Below, piece after piece: positions 10,098 to 20,800 of a stretch of 64,000 nt of DNA. The notes beneath the pieces were generated by a model. It had not been told where the DNA came from, searched no databases, and was given only the letters and a program-made list of their open reading frames with translations. The stretch's first letter is position 1; each line of letters begins with the position of its first letter. The stretch lies in NCBI GenBank assembly GCA_963281255.1, contig OY725494.1, forward strand, positions 4,043,934 through 4,107,933, read 5' to 3'. The DNA is from Aphrocallistes beatrix (Eukaryota > Porifera > Hexactinellida > Sceptrulophora > Aphrocallistidae). Made by a program: the position numbers and the translations under genes.

Positions 10098-12962
10098 ATG
10101 GATTGTCTGAAAAGAGTGTGCTTGCTCTTGATATTGTTCTCAATGCAACATGCAATTACGTTGTCACAACTTTGTGCAGAAAAAGACGTAATAGAATGCG
10201 ATGGAGAGTCATCACAGGAAAAAATCAGCTGTTTCATCATTGGCTCTGATGAAGTTTCTATCGGAGAAGTTCTTGCCCAATGCAGTAGAGAGGGGAGTTA
10301 TACAAAATTGGATTTGAATTTGAATGCAGAGTTGACGAACCTCAAAATAAACTTAAATATAACAGACTCTATCAATGAAATTTTAATTGAGACAGTGGAA
10401 GCGGATGTTTCTATTCAACTGACTCCTGGAATATCCCTTGCAAATGTCAGACGTATCCAAATAGGGCCTCTCACACTTAATATTACCGAAGACACTCGGA
10501 ACATGTTCGACATTTTCCCCGGAATTCAAAATATTATTTGTCAAGGATGCAAATTTACGAATTTCCCCTCCCTGATAGCCCTGACGAGCCTAGAAGAAAT
10601 AGAGTACTCTGGTTCTGGACAGTGTAATGGGGAGAAGAGGACTTTGGATGATTTGTTTGTTCAAGGACTAAGCACTCTAAGGTTGATCAAGTGGACGGGA
10701 TTTTGTATCGAGAGTATTAGCGAAACTGCATTCAGAGGCTTGCTGTCCCTAGAGCAGTTGGATCTGAGTAAAAATCTTATCACAGGTCTACCGGAAACTT
10801 TGTTCGAACGACTAGATGCCTTGGTAACAGTTGATCTATCAAGTAATGTCATCTCACGGCTTGATAGCATAACATTTGGCGGCCTCAATAGCCTCGACGT
10901 TATTTCATTAACCCTCAACCCTCTGATCTGCGATTGCGACCTGGCATGGGTAACACAGGTGTCGAATGATTTCGGATACACACTCAGTACATCGAACTGC
11001 GTTGGAGGTGAATTATCAGTAAGTGATCCTGCAAATTATGGTACTTGTACTGAGACTCTACCGCCCTGTTTCAACGCCAAATGTGACCATGAGTGTGAGA
11101 ATGTGGCTGAGAGTGAGACATTTCGATGTCTGTGTGATCCTGGATACGAATTGATGAATGACGTGAACTGTGTGGATGTGGACGAGTGCGCTACCATAAC
11201 GAATGATTGCGAGCAAGTTTGCAACAACACAATAGGATCGTATTTCTGTACATGTGCAGGAGGTTATAATATGACGCAAGACGGAAGCTGTGTAGATGTC
11301 GATGAGTGCAGTCTTGGATATAGATCATGCGAACATTTTTGTAATAACATACAGGGGTCTTCTTTTTGTAGCTGTATGGCTGGATACAGTGTCACGAATA
11401 ATGGATCTTGTATGGATATCGATGAATGCACAGATAATACACATTCATGTGATCAAACCTGTTCTAATTTGATAGGAACTTATTCATGCGGCTGTTATAA
11501 TGGTTATAACATGAGCTCAAATGTCACTTGTGTGGATTACGACGAATGTGACAATGATGCAAACAACTGCGAGCAGTTTTGCAACAACACCCAAGGATCC
11601 TATTCCTGCAGCTGTTACGATGGATACAATTTAACCGATACATACACCTGTCAAGATATCGATGAGTGTGTGATGGAGACACATACCTGTGAACATGTGT
11701 GCGATAACACTGAAGGATCTTATAACTGTAGCTGTTATAAAGGCTACAATGTCACGAATGGTGATAATTGTGTAGATTTCGACGAATGCACTGATATCAT
11801 TTCTAACGACTGTGACCAAGTCTGTAATAACATTCAAGGATCCTATTCCTGCAGCTGTTACGATGGATACAATTTAACCGATACATACACCTGTCAAGAT
11901 ATCGATGAGTGTGTGATGGAGACACATACCTGTGAACATGTGTGCGATAACACTGAAGGATCTTATAACTGTAGCTGTTATAAAGGCTACAATGTCACGA
12001 ATGGTGATAATTGTGTAGATTTCGACGAATGCACTGATATCATTTCTAACGACTGTGACCAAGTCTGTAATAACATTCAAGGATCCTATTCCTGCAGCTG
12101 TTACGATGGATACAATTTAACCGATGCATACACCTGTCAAGATAACGATGAGTGTGTGATGGAGACACATACCTGTGAACATGTGTGCGATAACACTGAA
12201 GGATCGTATAACTGTAGCTGTTATGAAGGCTACAATGGCACTAGCGGTGGTAATTGTCTGGATTACGACGAGTGTGCCAACGCTTACAATGACTGTGACC
12301 AAGCCTGCATTAACACAGAGGGAGCCTATAACTGCAGTTGCTATGAGGGATACGATTTGACTGATGCAGGCTACTGTGAAGATATCGATGAGTGCGCTAC
12401 CAATGATGCTGATTGTATGCAGAACTGTATGAATACGAACGGATCTTACGCGTGTTCCTGTGATGAAGGGTTCGATCTGGTTGATATGATATATTGTTTT
12501 CCAACAGATTACTGTTCCAGTGATCCATGTGAGCACACCTGCTCTAACGCCGGGACGAGATACTCTTGTTCTTGTAGAGTTGGGTACCTTCTCAATAGTG
12601 ATGACGTGTCATGTGAAGATATTAACGAATGCGTTTCTAACAACGGCAATTGTTCTCAGGTATGCGTGAATGCTGAAGGTAGCTATTTATGCGACTGTAA
12701 TCTAGGATTTATGATTGATGAAAATAATCCTAAAAACTGTGTACCTGCTGTGACTAGCTTGCCGGTTAGAGTAGAACGACAGCCAATCTTCATTGCATTC
12801 CTCACACTGGTCTTAATTCTAGTCGTTGCTGGCGTCGTGTTTCTACTGCTGATGGTAATCGTCTATTTTGTGGTAAAATCCGCACAAAATAGAAAAAATG
12901 AAGCCACACAAGGAGAAGAGGCTCCTCCCAAACTGGAAGATCAGCAGGAGAGCAGCGTGTGA
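10098..12962 (+). CDS. Type I membrane protein with LRRs and 14 EGF-like domains
   Basis: Intronless, 954 aa. Signal peptide (residues 1-23), an N-terminal Cys-containing region, degenerate leucine-rich repeats (about 190-275, with LDLSKNLITGLP and VDLSSNVISRLD) and an LRR C-terminal cap with CDCDLAW. Then 14 EGF-like domains, most starting (I/V/F/Y)DEC as in calcium-binding EGF. One transmembrane helix (about 898-925) precedes a short charged tail ending QQESSV. Many N-x-S/T sites occur in the EGF loops. Extracellular adhesion or receptor function is inferred; no close named orthologue is recognised. EGF pairs 6-7 and 8-9 are encoded by identical 243-bp DNA. A cbEGF gene without introns is unusual, because EGF domains are normally one per exon; it may be a retrocopy. 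Confidence 0.85.
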   Translation: MDCLKRVCLLLILFSMQHAITLSQLCAEKDVIECDGESSQEKISCFIIGSDEVSIGEVLAQCSREGSYTKLDLNLNAELTNLKINLNITDSINEILIETVEADVSIQLTPGISLANVRRIQIGPLTLNITEDTRNMFDIFPGIQNIICQGCKFTNFPSLIALTSLEEIEYSGSGQCNGEKRTLDDLFVQGLSTLRLIKWTGFCIESISETAFRGLLSLEQLDLSKNLITGLPETLFERLDALVTVDLSSNVISRLDSITFGGLNSLDVISLTLNPLICDCDLAWVTQVSNDFGYTLSTSNCVGGELSVSDPANYGTCTETLPPCFNAKCDHECENVAESETFRCLCDPGYELMNDVNCVDVDECATITNDCEQVCNNTIGSYFCTCAGGYNMTQDGSCVDVDECSLGYRSCEHFCNNIQGSSFCSCMAGYSVTNNGSCMDIDECTDNTHSCDQTCSNLIGTYSCGCYNGYNMSSNVTCVDYDECDNDANNCEQFCNNTQGSYSCSCYDGYNLTDTYTCQDIDECVMETHTCEHVCDNTEGSYNCSCYKGYNVTNGDNCVDFDECTDIISNDCDQVCNNIQGSYSCSCYDGYNLTDTYTCQDIDECVMETHTCEHVCDNTEGSYNCSCYKGYNVTNGDNCVDFDECTDIISNDCDQVCNNIQGSYSCSCYDGYNLTDAYTCQDNDECVMETHTCEHVCDNTEGSYNCSCYEGYNGTSGGNCLDYDECANAYNDCDQACINTEGAYNCSCYEGYDLTDAGYCEDIDECATNDADCMQNCMNTNGSYACSCDEGFDLVDMIYCFPTDYCSSDPCEHTCSNAGTRYSCSCRVGYLLNSDDVSCEDINECVSNNGNCSQVCVNAEGSYLCDCNLGFMIDENNPKNCVPAVTSLPVRVERQPIFIAFLTLVLILVVAGVVFLLLMVIVYFVVKSAQNRKNEATQGEEAPPKLEDQQESSV
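11592..12320 (+). repeat. Tandem 243-bp EGF-pair repeat, three units
   Basis: Units begin at 11592, 11835 and 12078, each at CAAGGATCCTATTCC. Units 1 and 2 read as identical over 243 bp. Unit 3 matches for its first third and then diverges. The length is a multiple of three, so each copy adds two in-frame EGF domains. Confidence 0.95.
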
Positions 12963-13436
12963 AGTTAAATGCATACATGCCATTATACGCTATTTGTATC
13001 TTAAGGGAGTAGTGAACTTATGTTATTCGTCATATTATATTTTCATTTTCCATTCAATTATAGTATTACAAATTATAATGTATTTGCTTTCAATATATTA
13101 AATATAAATGAAGCTATTATTGATAGTTGTGTCCGCACTCTTTTAAACTGGTTTCGGACAATTCTGGACAATATTAGGCCAAATCTACAAAACTTAAAAC
13201 ACTGACCAGCGAATTGTAGAAAAATGGAATATTATACTCGAATGGTAAACCAATGTGTTTGTTTATTCTACTTTGTCATTCATGAGTTTCGAGGTTTCCA
13301 CTTTGTAGTATGGAGAGTGCAAATATCAGTGTTATATGTAATTGAACGAGGTATTGAAAAGTCGAGTATGCATGCACACTCGACTTTTCATTACATGATT
13401 TAACATAGCTTTTTATTGTAATACTAGATACTAGGT
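12963..13436. other. Intergenic region, with one hairpin
   Basis: AT-rich 3' flank of the EGF gene. The only structure seen is the inverted repeat at 13356-13389. Confidence 0.6.
13348..13389. repeat. GAGGTATTGAAAAGTCGAG dispersed repeat with hairpin
   Basis: GAAAAGTCGAGT and ACTCGACTTTTC form a 12-bp inverted repeat around ATGCATGCAC. GAGGTATTGAAAAGTCGAG recurs inverted at 30320-30340, and AAAAGTCGAGAGAGCATGCT at 29151-29170. Confidence 0.7.
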
Positions 13437-14075
13437 ATGCACCTGACTAATACAGGGGTGAAACTGACATTTCAATTTCTTCAGGCCTTCAGAGTTTCAA
13501 GGCACTTATCCATACCCGTTTCTAATCACTTGGCATTTCTCCCTCGCTTCAATCCCATTTGCTTCCAAGCCCCTATTTCTAATTTGCACACGAATCCCTA
13601 CTCATCACTTGCTAACTCAAATCCATTCACTTTAAACCAACCTACTAATATCACCATCAAAACACTAAATCAAATTACAAAACGAAATTACGATTACGTC
13701 ATTCCTCATTTCGTTTTCAAGGGTTGGGAGAAGAAACAGGGTTATCGCAGCGACAAATATTATCGATCTACTCGCGCCCGTAAAAGGCGACACAAAAAGT
13801 GGCTGAAAAAGACACGAGTGTTTAGATTGCATAGAAAAATTGTAAACGCGAACAAGCGGAAAAAGAAAGCAGTTAGACTTGCTGAAAAGGAAGCTGAGTT
13901 GAATGAGAGACTTCGCTTAAAAAAACTGAGAATAGCTGCACATGCAGAACTTGTGGTCAGAGATAAACTAGCAAAAGAAGAGAGAGACAAAGAGAAGTTT
14001 GCTAGGCATCAAGTTGTGCTGGCCAGGAAAAGAGCATATCGTGCTCACAAGCTTGTACTCAGCGCAGAGGAATAG
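13437..14075 (+). CDS. Basic protein, possibly mitochondrial (mS38-like tail speculative)
   Basis: Intronless ORF of 212 aa that I do not firmly recognise. The first 80 residues are poor in acidic residues and rich in S/T/N/R, as in a mitochondrial presequence. Residues about 105-200 are strongly basic and helical, with RKRRHKKWLKKTR (residues 115-127), vaguely like the HKxxKLxKKTR of AURKAIP1/mS38, but the spacing differs by two residues. An antisense frame also stays open for 76 codons, so coding status rests on the ATG, the length and the biased composition. Alternatives: a nucleolar protein or a non-coding transcript. Confidence 0.5.
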   Translation: MHLTNTGVKLTFQFLQAFRVSRHLSIPVSNHLAFLPRFNPICFQAPISNLHTNPYSSLANSNPFTLNQPTNITIKTLNQITKRNYDYVIPHFVFKGWEKKQGYRSDKYYRSTRARKRRHKKWLKKTRVFRLHRKIVNANKRKKKAVRLAEKEAELNERLRLKKLRIAAHAELVVRDKLAKEERDKEKFARHQVVLARKRAYRAHKLVLSAEE

Positions 14076-14534
14076 CATAGGATTTAAATGTGTCTTGTTT
14101 AGTGTACGAATTTTTGTATTGTTCATGTATTGTTAAGAATGAGACTTTCGAATCGGTTTCCAATTCTAGGGAAAATTTTTATATTGCTTACTCCGCCATT
14201 ATAAGGTCAAGAGTTCTCTTACTAGACATCTGACTAGACAATAACTTTTCATTCTCCAGTCACGCAATAGTTATCACAGTTTGCATTATCCAGTCACGCA
14301 ATAGTTATCATAAAACTTTTCATTATCCAGTCACGTAATAGTTATCACAGAAGTTTTAAATTTTCACATGATACTGAGTGATAATTAGTTTATGAATACT
14401 TATTAAATCACTAATACTTGGAAAAAAAAAATCCTATTTCCATATTTGAACTTAAAATTATCTCTAAAGCCATACATACCATTGAGTCTGATGAATAACT
14501 GAATCTTTATAACCCAAACTACGTAGAAAATATT
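14076..14534. other. Intergenic region with a short tandem repeat
   Basis: Three imperfect copies of CCAGTCACGCAATAGTTATC occur between 14256 and 14348, with spacers TATTATC/TTTTCATT. Nothing else is seen. Confidence 0.6.
14256..14348 (+). repeat. Three-copy repeat, core CCAGTCACGCAATAGTTATC
   Basis: Copies read CCAGTCACG(C/C/T)AATAGTTATCA, at about 30- and 40-bp spacing, just upstream of the GGACT gene. Confidence 0.8.
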
Positions 14535-15597
14535 ATGGCCAGCAGCAGTTCTTTGAATCTGATCTTTGTCTATGGAACTTTGAAGAAAGGAGAGAGGAAC
14601 TATCCGCTAATTTCCAAACTGAGTCCGGGGGAACACTCAAAGTTCATCGCGGAGTGTACAATGAAGGAAAAGTACCCTCTTGCAGTGAGAGGAAATCTTC
14701 CAGTTCTGCTGCCTCGCCCTGGAGTTGGGAAGGTATACACGGAACTTATACATATTAGCCTCAAATATTTTGCTTGTTTTTCCGGACTGGGAAGAAAATG
14801 TTAGTACCAATATTAGTACCTATGCCTGGGCTAATAAAATTGAGATTTTTGAACGTAAACACATTAAAATTCTCTAAATTAAAATTCTCAGAATCAAAAT
14901 GATTTTGATAGAAATCAAGAAATTTTAATTTTTTAATAATTCCATTAGATTTCCATCCTATCTAAGTTTTCCGGTGTAATTTTTTCGAAGCTACAGTCTC
15001 CATTATGATTGTTCAATCGACCTAATAGTTCATTATTATTATTATTGATCAAACGCTTTATAATTTTCAAAATTGACCTAATACCTAATAACCTAATTAG
15101 CTCTAATATAAGAATTGTCCTGTCACGAAAGTATGTAGCATCAGCAAAACTAATTTCGTGCGAAATAAGATTATTTCATTCTCGTGATTATTCTATAATT
15201 TTAAGACTTTGTTATTCATGCACACTTAGAACGTGGAGGGAGAACTCTACGAGGTAGATGATGCAGTGTTGAAGAAGCTAGACCAGCTAGAACAACACCC
15301 CGACGTCTATGCACGGAAGAAGACGGTTGTTATCAACAAAGAAGGTAAAGCTATGGTATATATGAGATTTATGAGTATAACAAACACAAATTATTTCGTA
15401 TTTTAAAATATTTCTAAGTTCCCTATTATATTTGCGACTTTTCGCTGTCACTTCATGTTTGTATAATCGCTTGTCTAATAGATGGGAAGGAGATAGATTG
15501 CGAGGTCTATTTCATGTTCAAAGACATAGAAGAGTTAATTGTCCTCCCTCACTTCTCCTGTTTCAGAGAGCTAAACGAGCCGAAACATTCCAGCTAG
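14535..15597 (+). CDS. GGACT: Gamma-glutamylaminecyclotransferase-like protein (AIG2 fold)
   Basis: Three exons, 14535-14732, 15230-15344 and 15482-15597, with consistent phases, encode 142 aa. The N-terminal VYGTLKKGERN is the glycine-rich substrate loop of the family. GELYEVDDAVLKKLDQLEQHPDVYARK matches the GGACT block, with the conserved catalytic Glu at residue 87 (in LDQLE). The exon 3 product is CEVYFMFKDIEEL...FSCFRELNEPKHSS. The family splits gamma-glutamyl-epsilon-lysine isopeptides left after transglutaminase crosslink breakdown, releasing 5-oxoproline and lysine. The length agrees with human GGACT (about 153). The exon 2 acceptor (ACACTTAG) has a weak pyrimidine tract, but the protein match supports it. 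Confidence 0.85.
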
Positions 15598-15869
15598 AAT
15601 TCAAGTATTCATTCATCACTCACAGCATTATTAATTCGCATAGACATGTACTATATTGAGTTATAAGTAGGTCATATTCTTTTATGAATAACTAGAAATT
15701 GAGCAATTTTTTTATTAGTTTTCAATTATTTGTAAGGGTAATAGGGAAAGAACTTATGTCGTTCTAAGATTTGAGGAAAGAATGTGGTATTTGAACCCCG
15801 TACCCCTCCCCTGGATACGCCTATTTACCTGCACATCATTAGTGGGGAGTGGTTGTATTGTATTCATTA

Positions 15870-15877
15870 TGACGTCA
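15870..15877. promoter_or_regulatory. Perfect CRE palindrome TGACGTCA
   Basis: The octamer is the consensus site for CREB/ATF factors. It lies about 2 kb beyond the 3' end of the ATF2-like gene and 270 bp after GGACT. A single site can occur by chance. Confidence 0.35.
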
Positions 15878-15923
15878 TGAGTGATTTATATTTATACTCA
15901 GTTGTGCGGTTCTGATTCTGTAT

Positions 15924-16026
15924 TTAACTGTAGAATGCCTAGCACTTTTATGGCTTCAGTGCCATAGGCTGGGAGATATCCGCGATATCGGGGACACTGT
16001 GTCCCCAGTGGGCATTCTACGGTTAA
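15924..16026. mobile_element. Small inverted-repeat element, 103 bp
   Basis: TTAACTGTAGAATGCC at the left and GGCATTCTACGGTTAA at the right. Internal palindromes are GATATCCGCGATATC and GGGGACACTGTGTCCCC. Confidence 0.65.
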
Positions 16027-17860
16027 ATGACATAAGAATAATGCAGCAGACTGCAATAAAAAACTGGTTCATAGCAACAATAAATTCTACGATCTGTAAA
16101 ATTGTAGAATTGATAATATCATAATAAAGTTGTATTTTGTCTCAATGGCAGAGATATGAACTTAATTTATTCCCGACTGGATTGAAGAGGTTGTTGATCT
16201 CAATATTGGTGAGTTTTTGTTGTTGGAATTTCGTGAAATTATTAGAATTAACAATATACATATCTATTTTAAGTATCACACATAAGATGGTAACTTTTCA
16301 ACAGGGACGTGACTCTCGTAGACATTGCATAATATATACGAGACATTCATCACAATTGTGTGTTTGATATATTATCCCGTGCTTTGAAACAAATGATTTA
16401 TGCCAATTGAATGAGTAATATCGTATCAGCTCATCTCTAGATTTGTATATCATTATCCTACACTTGTAATTATTCTTCTATAGATTGATAATCTATTTTC
16501 AGTCAAATAATATTATGTAATATTATAAATGATTAGAAATCTCAGATGACACAAGATCAGATATTTTTTGCACATGGTCATATAGTTTTTATTAAATTCA
16601 TTAGATTACCTTTTCTCACAGACTAACTCGTAGATATGAACTTATATGAGCTTTAAGCTTAAAATTAGAGGAGGGGTAGCTTACAGTTCAAATAGTTTGA
16701 TATCTTACTGCAAGTGCTGATAATTATGAATATCTGTATTCCCATATAAAGTAAAATATTTCTCAAATAATTGCGCGATATTTTGCTGAGTAGAATATTA
16801 AGGATAATATGCAATTATCTCACAAAATCATGAAATTAACTTTGATTTGATTGAGCAAGAGGATGAATGAATCATCTTACAAAATGCTGATTTTCTTATG
16901 TATGTGTATTTGAATGCTTGCCTTGGCAGAGCGGATTCAACATTGCGTTGAGTGCAGAGGGTATGCGACCTGATCTCATCATCTAATGATTACAATGATT
17001 GGGCCACCAAATAGACAATTATAATCCTAATAACTATTCTTATTCAATTCATTCAGTATTTGCGAATAAATTATATAGTAATATATAGTAGATAGAGAAA
17101 TTGCATTATAATTGTAAACATGATTTAGCTTCACTGCCCGAATCAATATTTAGCAACGCATATGTTGTCATTATTGTCATTATTGCAATCAATATCATAT
17201 TGTATTTCAGGTGCTCAATTTATTACAATTGATGAGTTCGATAGACTAGCATTTCAATATCTATATTGGTTAGACTTTAAACGTTCGTAGCCAATTACAT
17301 ATCAAATTATCAGTCTTGATTATATTAACAAATGATGAGATACCGTCCGAATGCACCCCTAATGAAGGTCTTTTTGGAGCTGAAACAAGTTTACTACAGT
17401 GGCCTGATAATTCGCTTATTACGGACATTTGACATGCTTAGGATAGACAAGCTGAGTTGGAGGCAGCACATTTAAGCATAAAGTTACTGCCGAATTTATG
17501 GTAAGATATAGCACCTAAGTGGCATTCTTTAAGGCATTCGAAAAAATAGAGAATCTCCTTTTTACGTAAACAGATATTGATTAGAATATTGTATTACTTA
17601 TATCTAGACAATGCATATCAAACGTATAGGCTTGTGCCAGGTTTAATATCATGGATGCAAAGTTGTTTGATAGCCGCGAGACCAAGTTAGAATATTATGG
17701 TTGAAAATGTTTATTTCCTCAACATTACATTACGAGTACATTTAACAAACAAACAATATTATACAGATGTATAAAATTTAATATAAAATAATAAAATCCT
17801 CTATTGGTGTAGTGTGTATCAACACAGACAAAAAAGAGAGAGCAAAAGCAAATATAAAAT

Positions 17861-20800
17861 TTATTGAGTTGAGGGTGTGATGTGGCTTCGTGCGTCCAAG
17901 CCTGAGTAGAGGCCTGGATTAAGAGGAGTGGTCATGGGTAGAATTAATCCGGGGTGGCCGAGGATATTTCCCTGGGAAATTGAAGGACTGTTGATGGTAG
18001 CGGCGGAGAGGTACCCAGTTAACCGATCATGTCCCTCTTGCTCCCCATCAAGACCTAACACGTAATGAGATAAGCACATGTCCCGAATTCATCTCGTTTG
18101 GATAAGATTGTGAACTTACCAGTATTAACAGAGCGAAGTTGTAGTGTAAATTTGCTTAATTCGTTTCTTAACAGTGTATTCTCTCTCTAAATAATAAATA
18201 TTTTTTTCAACAATGTCTTTTATGAAATACTTTTTTATTCAAAATTGGGGAACTTACTTTTAAATGTTGATTTGAATCTGAAAGTTGGTTTAGCCTTTCC
18301 TCGAGACCGCTCACCCAGACCTTCTTTTTGTTCCTGCAGCGAGTAGCTGCTGCCCTGTTTCTCTCCAGATACCTCTTCCTCTTCTCGACTGGGTCTTCGT
18401 CCATTATCGGTTTACGCCCTCGCTTCCTATAATTAATGAGTAGTATTATACAACGCTAATCAATGGGAATTACCAGTTTAATAGACTCAAGGTTCCAACT
18501 CACTTTTTAATCGGAATGTCACTTGTCATCAACATGCTCGTGTCTTGTGCAGGATTAGCTGTAGTGGAAATAGAGTCGGATTGGAGTGAATCACTGCTTG
18601 ATGCCTTCTGGTTAGCTTGTAACAGCCTGTTTGTAGTGATGTTTGAAACGTCCTGTTAAAAGAATTCGTTGATATCATCTTCTATCTCTCGTATTTATAG
18701 TTTTACATAGCCATTGGTAATCTCTCTCATTCGTAATATTACCTTCCCGCAATTTAATAAATATTACATAATGTGATATTAATTTCTATCGAATGATTTC
18801 TTCATATTGGGTAATGTAAGAATAAAGCTTTTGATAGCAGATTGCAACATTAGTTCTACTTTGTCCTCTGTTATTACAACACAGGATAAACACACCGAGT
18901 TTGGCCCATTCAAATTATTAGCTTGTGGAAATTAGTGGAGATCTGTTGTTATTTAGTCAAAACAAATCATTATAAGGACCATAAAAAAGTAAAATTGTAT
19001 CCCCAACTCTGTATTATTGGTAATTCAATAGCAGTCAGGCAGTGAAAAAGCCTTGGCCAGATGAATCATCTTAAATAAATGCATGTACAGTACGAGACGT
19101 ACGAGACCTAACTAAATACACATTAATCATCTCACCTCTCTTGTGACTACTTCAGCTCCATAATCATGGACTAGAGTTAGTTTATCATCGGTTGGTAGGT
19201 GGCAATTATGGAATGGTACATCGGTAGCTAAGTCGTTGAGACTCCCTTCCCCATTAAAGGTGCTGGTGGAGGAGGTGCTGATGTTACTCCCATATGGAGC
19301 CTCAGGGAGATTCGGGAGTGGGAGGCCATTTGGGATCATCTCATTCAAGTACTTGGCATCCTTGGCGTCTTTTGCGATAGCCAATGACAAATTGTCGTAT
19401 TTGCTATCATCTGTCACCCTCCGAAATTGCTACAATTGGAAAAGAACTATCTAATATGCCTCGAGTAAAAGGAATGTGTGCTGTTATTCGTAATTATTTT
19501 TCTTTAAATCAAGTGTTTCGCAATAAATTAGAAGAATATTTGTAGGAAATTTTGAAAATAAAATCATCACATGCAAGTATTCCATTGCATTCGCATGATT
19601 ATATTTAGCTAATATACTTAATTTCAAACGAGCATAATGGGAATAGGTAGAAGTCTGATAGATGTGGTGTCTCCAACCATGGAGTATATGCTCTCAATCG
19701 TTATGCATTTACAATCAATATCTGTACAGTGCTATCAATAGCATGCGTATCGTATAATGTTATAAGCAAACTTACGTGATCAAAAGGAGATACTGATACG
19801 TGCTGCTCATGATCCGGTGAGTACTCCCCTGCCTCGATGAGCTTGAGGAACCTCGTGGGGGTGGGGGTGTCATCTAAACGAGACAGTTATGTATTAAAAT
19901 AACAATGGATGCAAACAAAAGCAACTTTGCTCTCAGTGCTCGTAATGTTATTATGATGCAACATTTACCTTCTTGGATTGGAGCTTTTGCGTAAGCACAG
20001 TTTGCTCTCGATTTGCCAAAATTTAAATAAGACTGGAAATCGCATAATAAATTTCTACTTGCAACTCCCACGTTGGCGAGCATGTTTTCTCTAATGGCGA
20101 GGTCAGGTGGGAGATGCGATGGACAGTCGTATGGGTAGAGGAAGCTATCCTGGTTCTGATGGCAGTATGCATATTGACTGTCGTGAGATGTGTAAAACAT
20201 GTGGCTCGAGTCAATGGGGTACGGGGGCATATTAGTGCAACCAAATTGTTGATTGCAGTCCATATTTAATTTGTTTGTTTATATTTTTTGTTGTTTGTAC
20301 TTAGTTAGAGTTCGTATTTATAGAGAATGAATTAATATATTTCAATCTGTACTGAATTAGTTCGAGTCCCCAAAATTATCCCTCGACATATTCCTGACAT
20401 AATTGTTGTATTGTTTGTTCCTGTAAAAATTCCGAATTCCTTTCAGTGTGGTATAGACTCATTAGTTAATCCACCTAGCAGCAATGCACTAGGGCACATT
20501 GGGTGATCCTCTATACTGAAACGAATAATTGGACAATCCGGGATATAAAATATATTTCAAAACTAAATATTTTGATCCGATCCGGATCCCGGATCTCGAT
20601 TCTGAAATATCAAATGTTCTAGAACTCACCTAAGAAGGTTAGCTCGCAGCCGAATCTCAGTTTCATTTCGTGCTTGTGCTTTTGCTGATGTGTCGCAAAT
20701 TGATCCACTGTAAATTTCTAAAAACGTTCACATTGAAATTGAGGATATATTTCATTGGAGACATAATAGCTGAGTACAGCGTTGCGATAATTATAAAACA

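Larger units (their letters stand above)
15598..17860. other. 2.3-kb intergenic region
   Basis: AT-rich; no gene recognised. It contains a small inverted-repeat element (15924-16026) and a perfect CRE (15870-15877). Short ORFs here look random. Confidence 0.6.
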
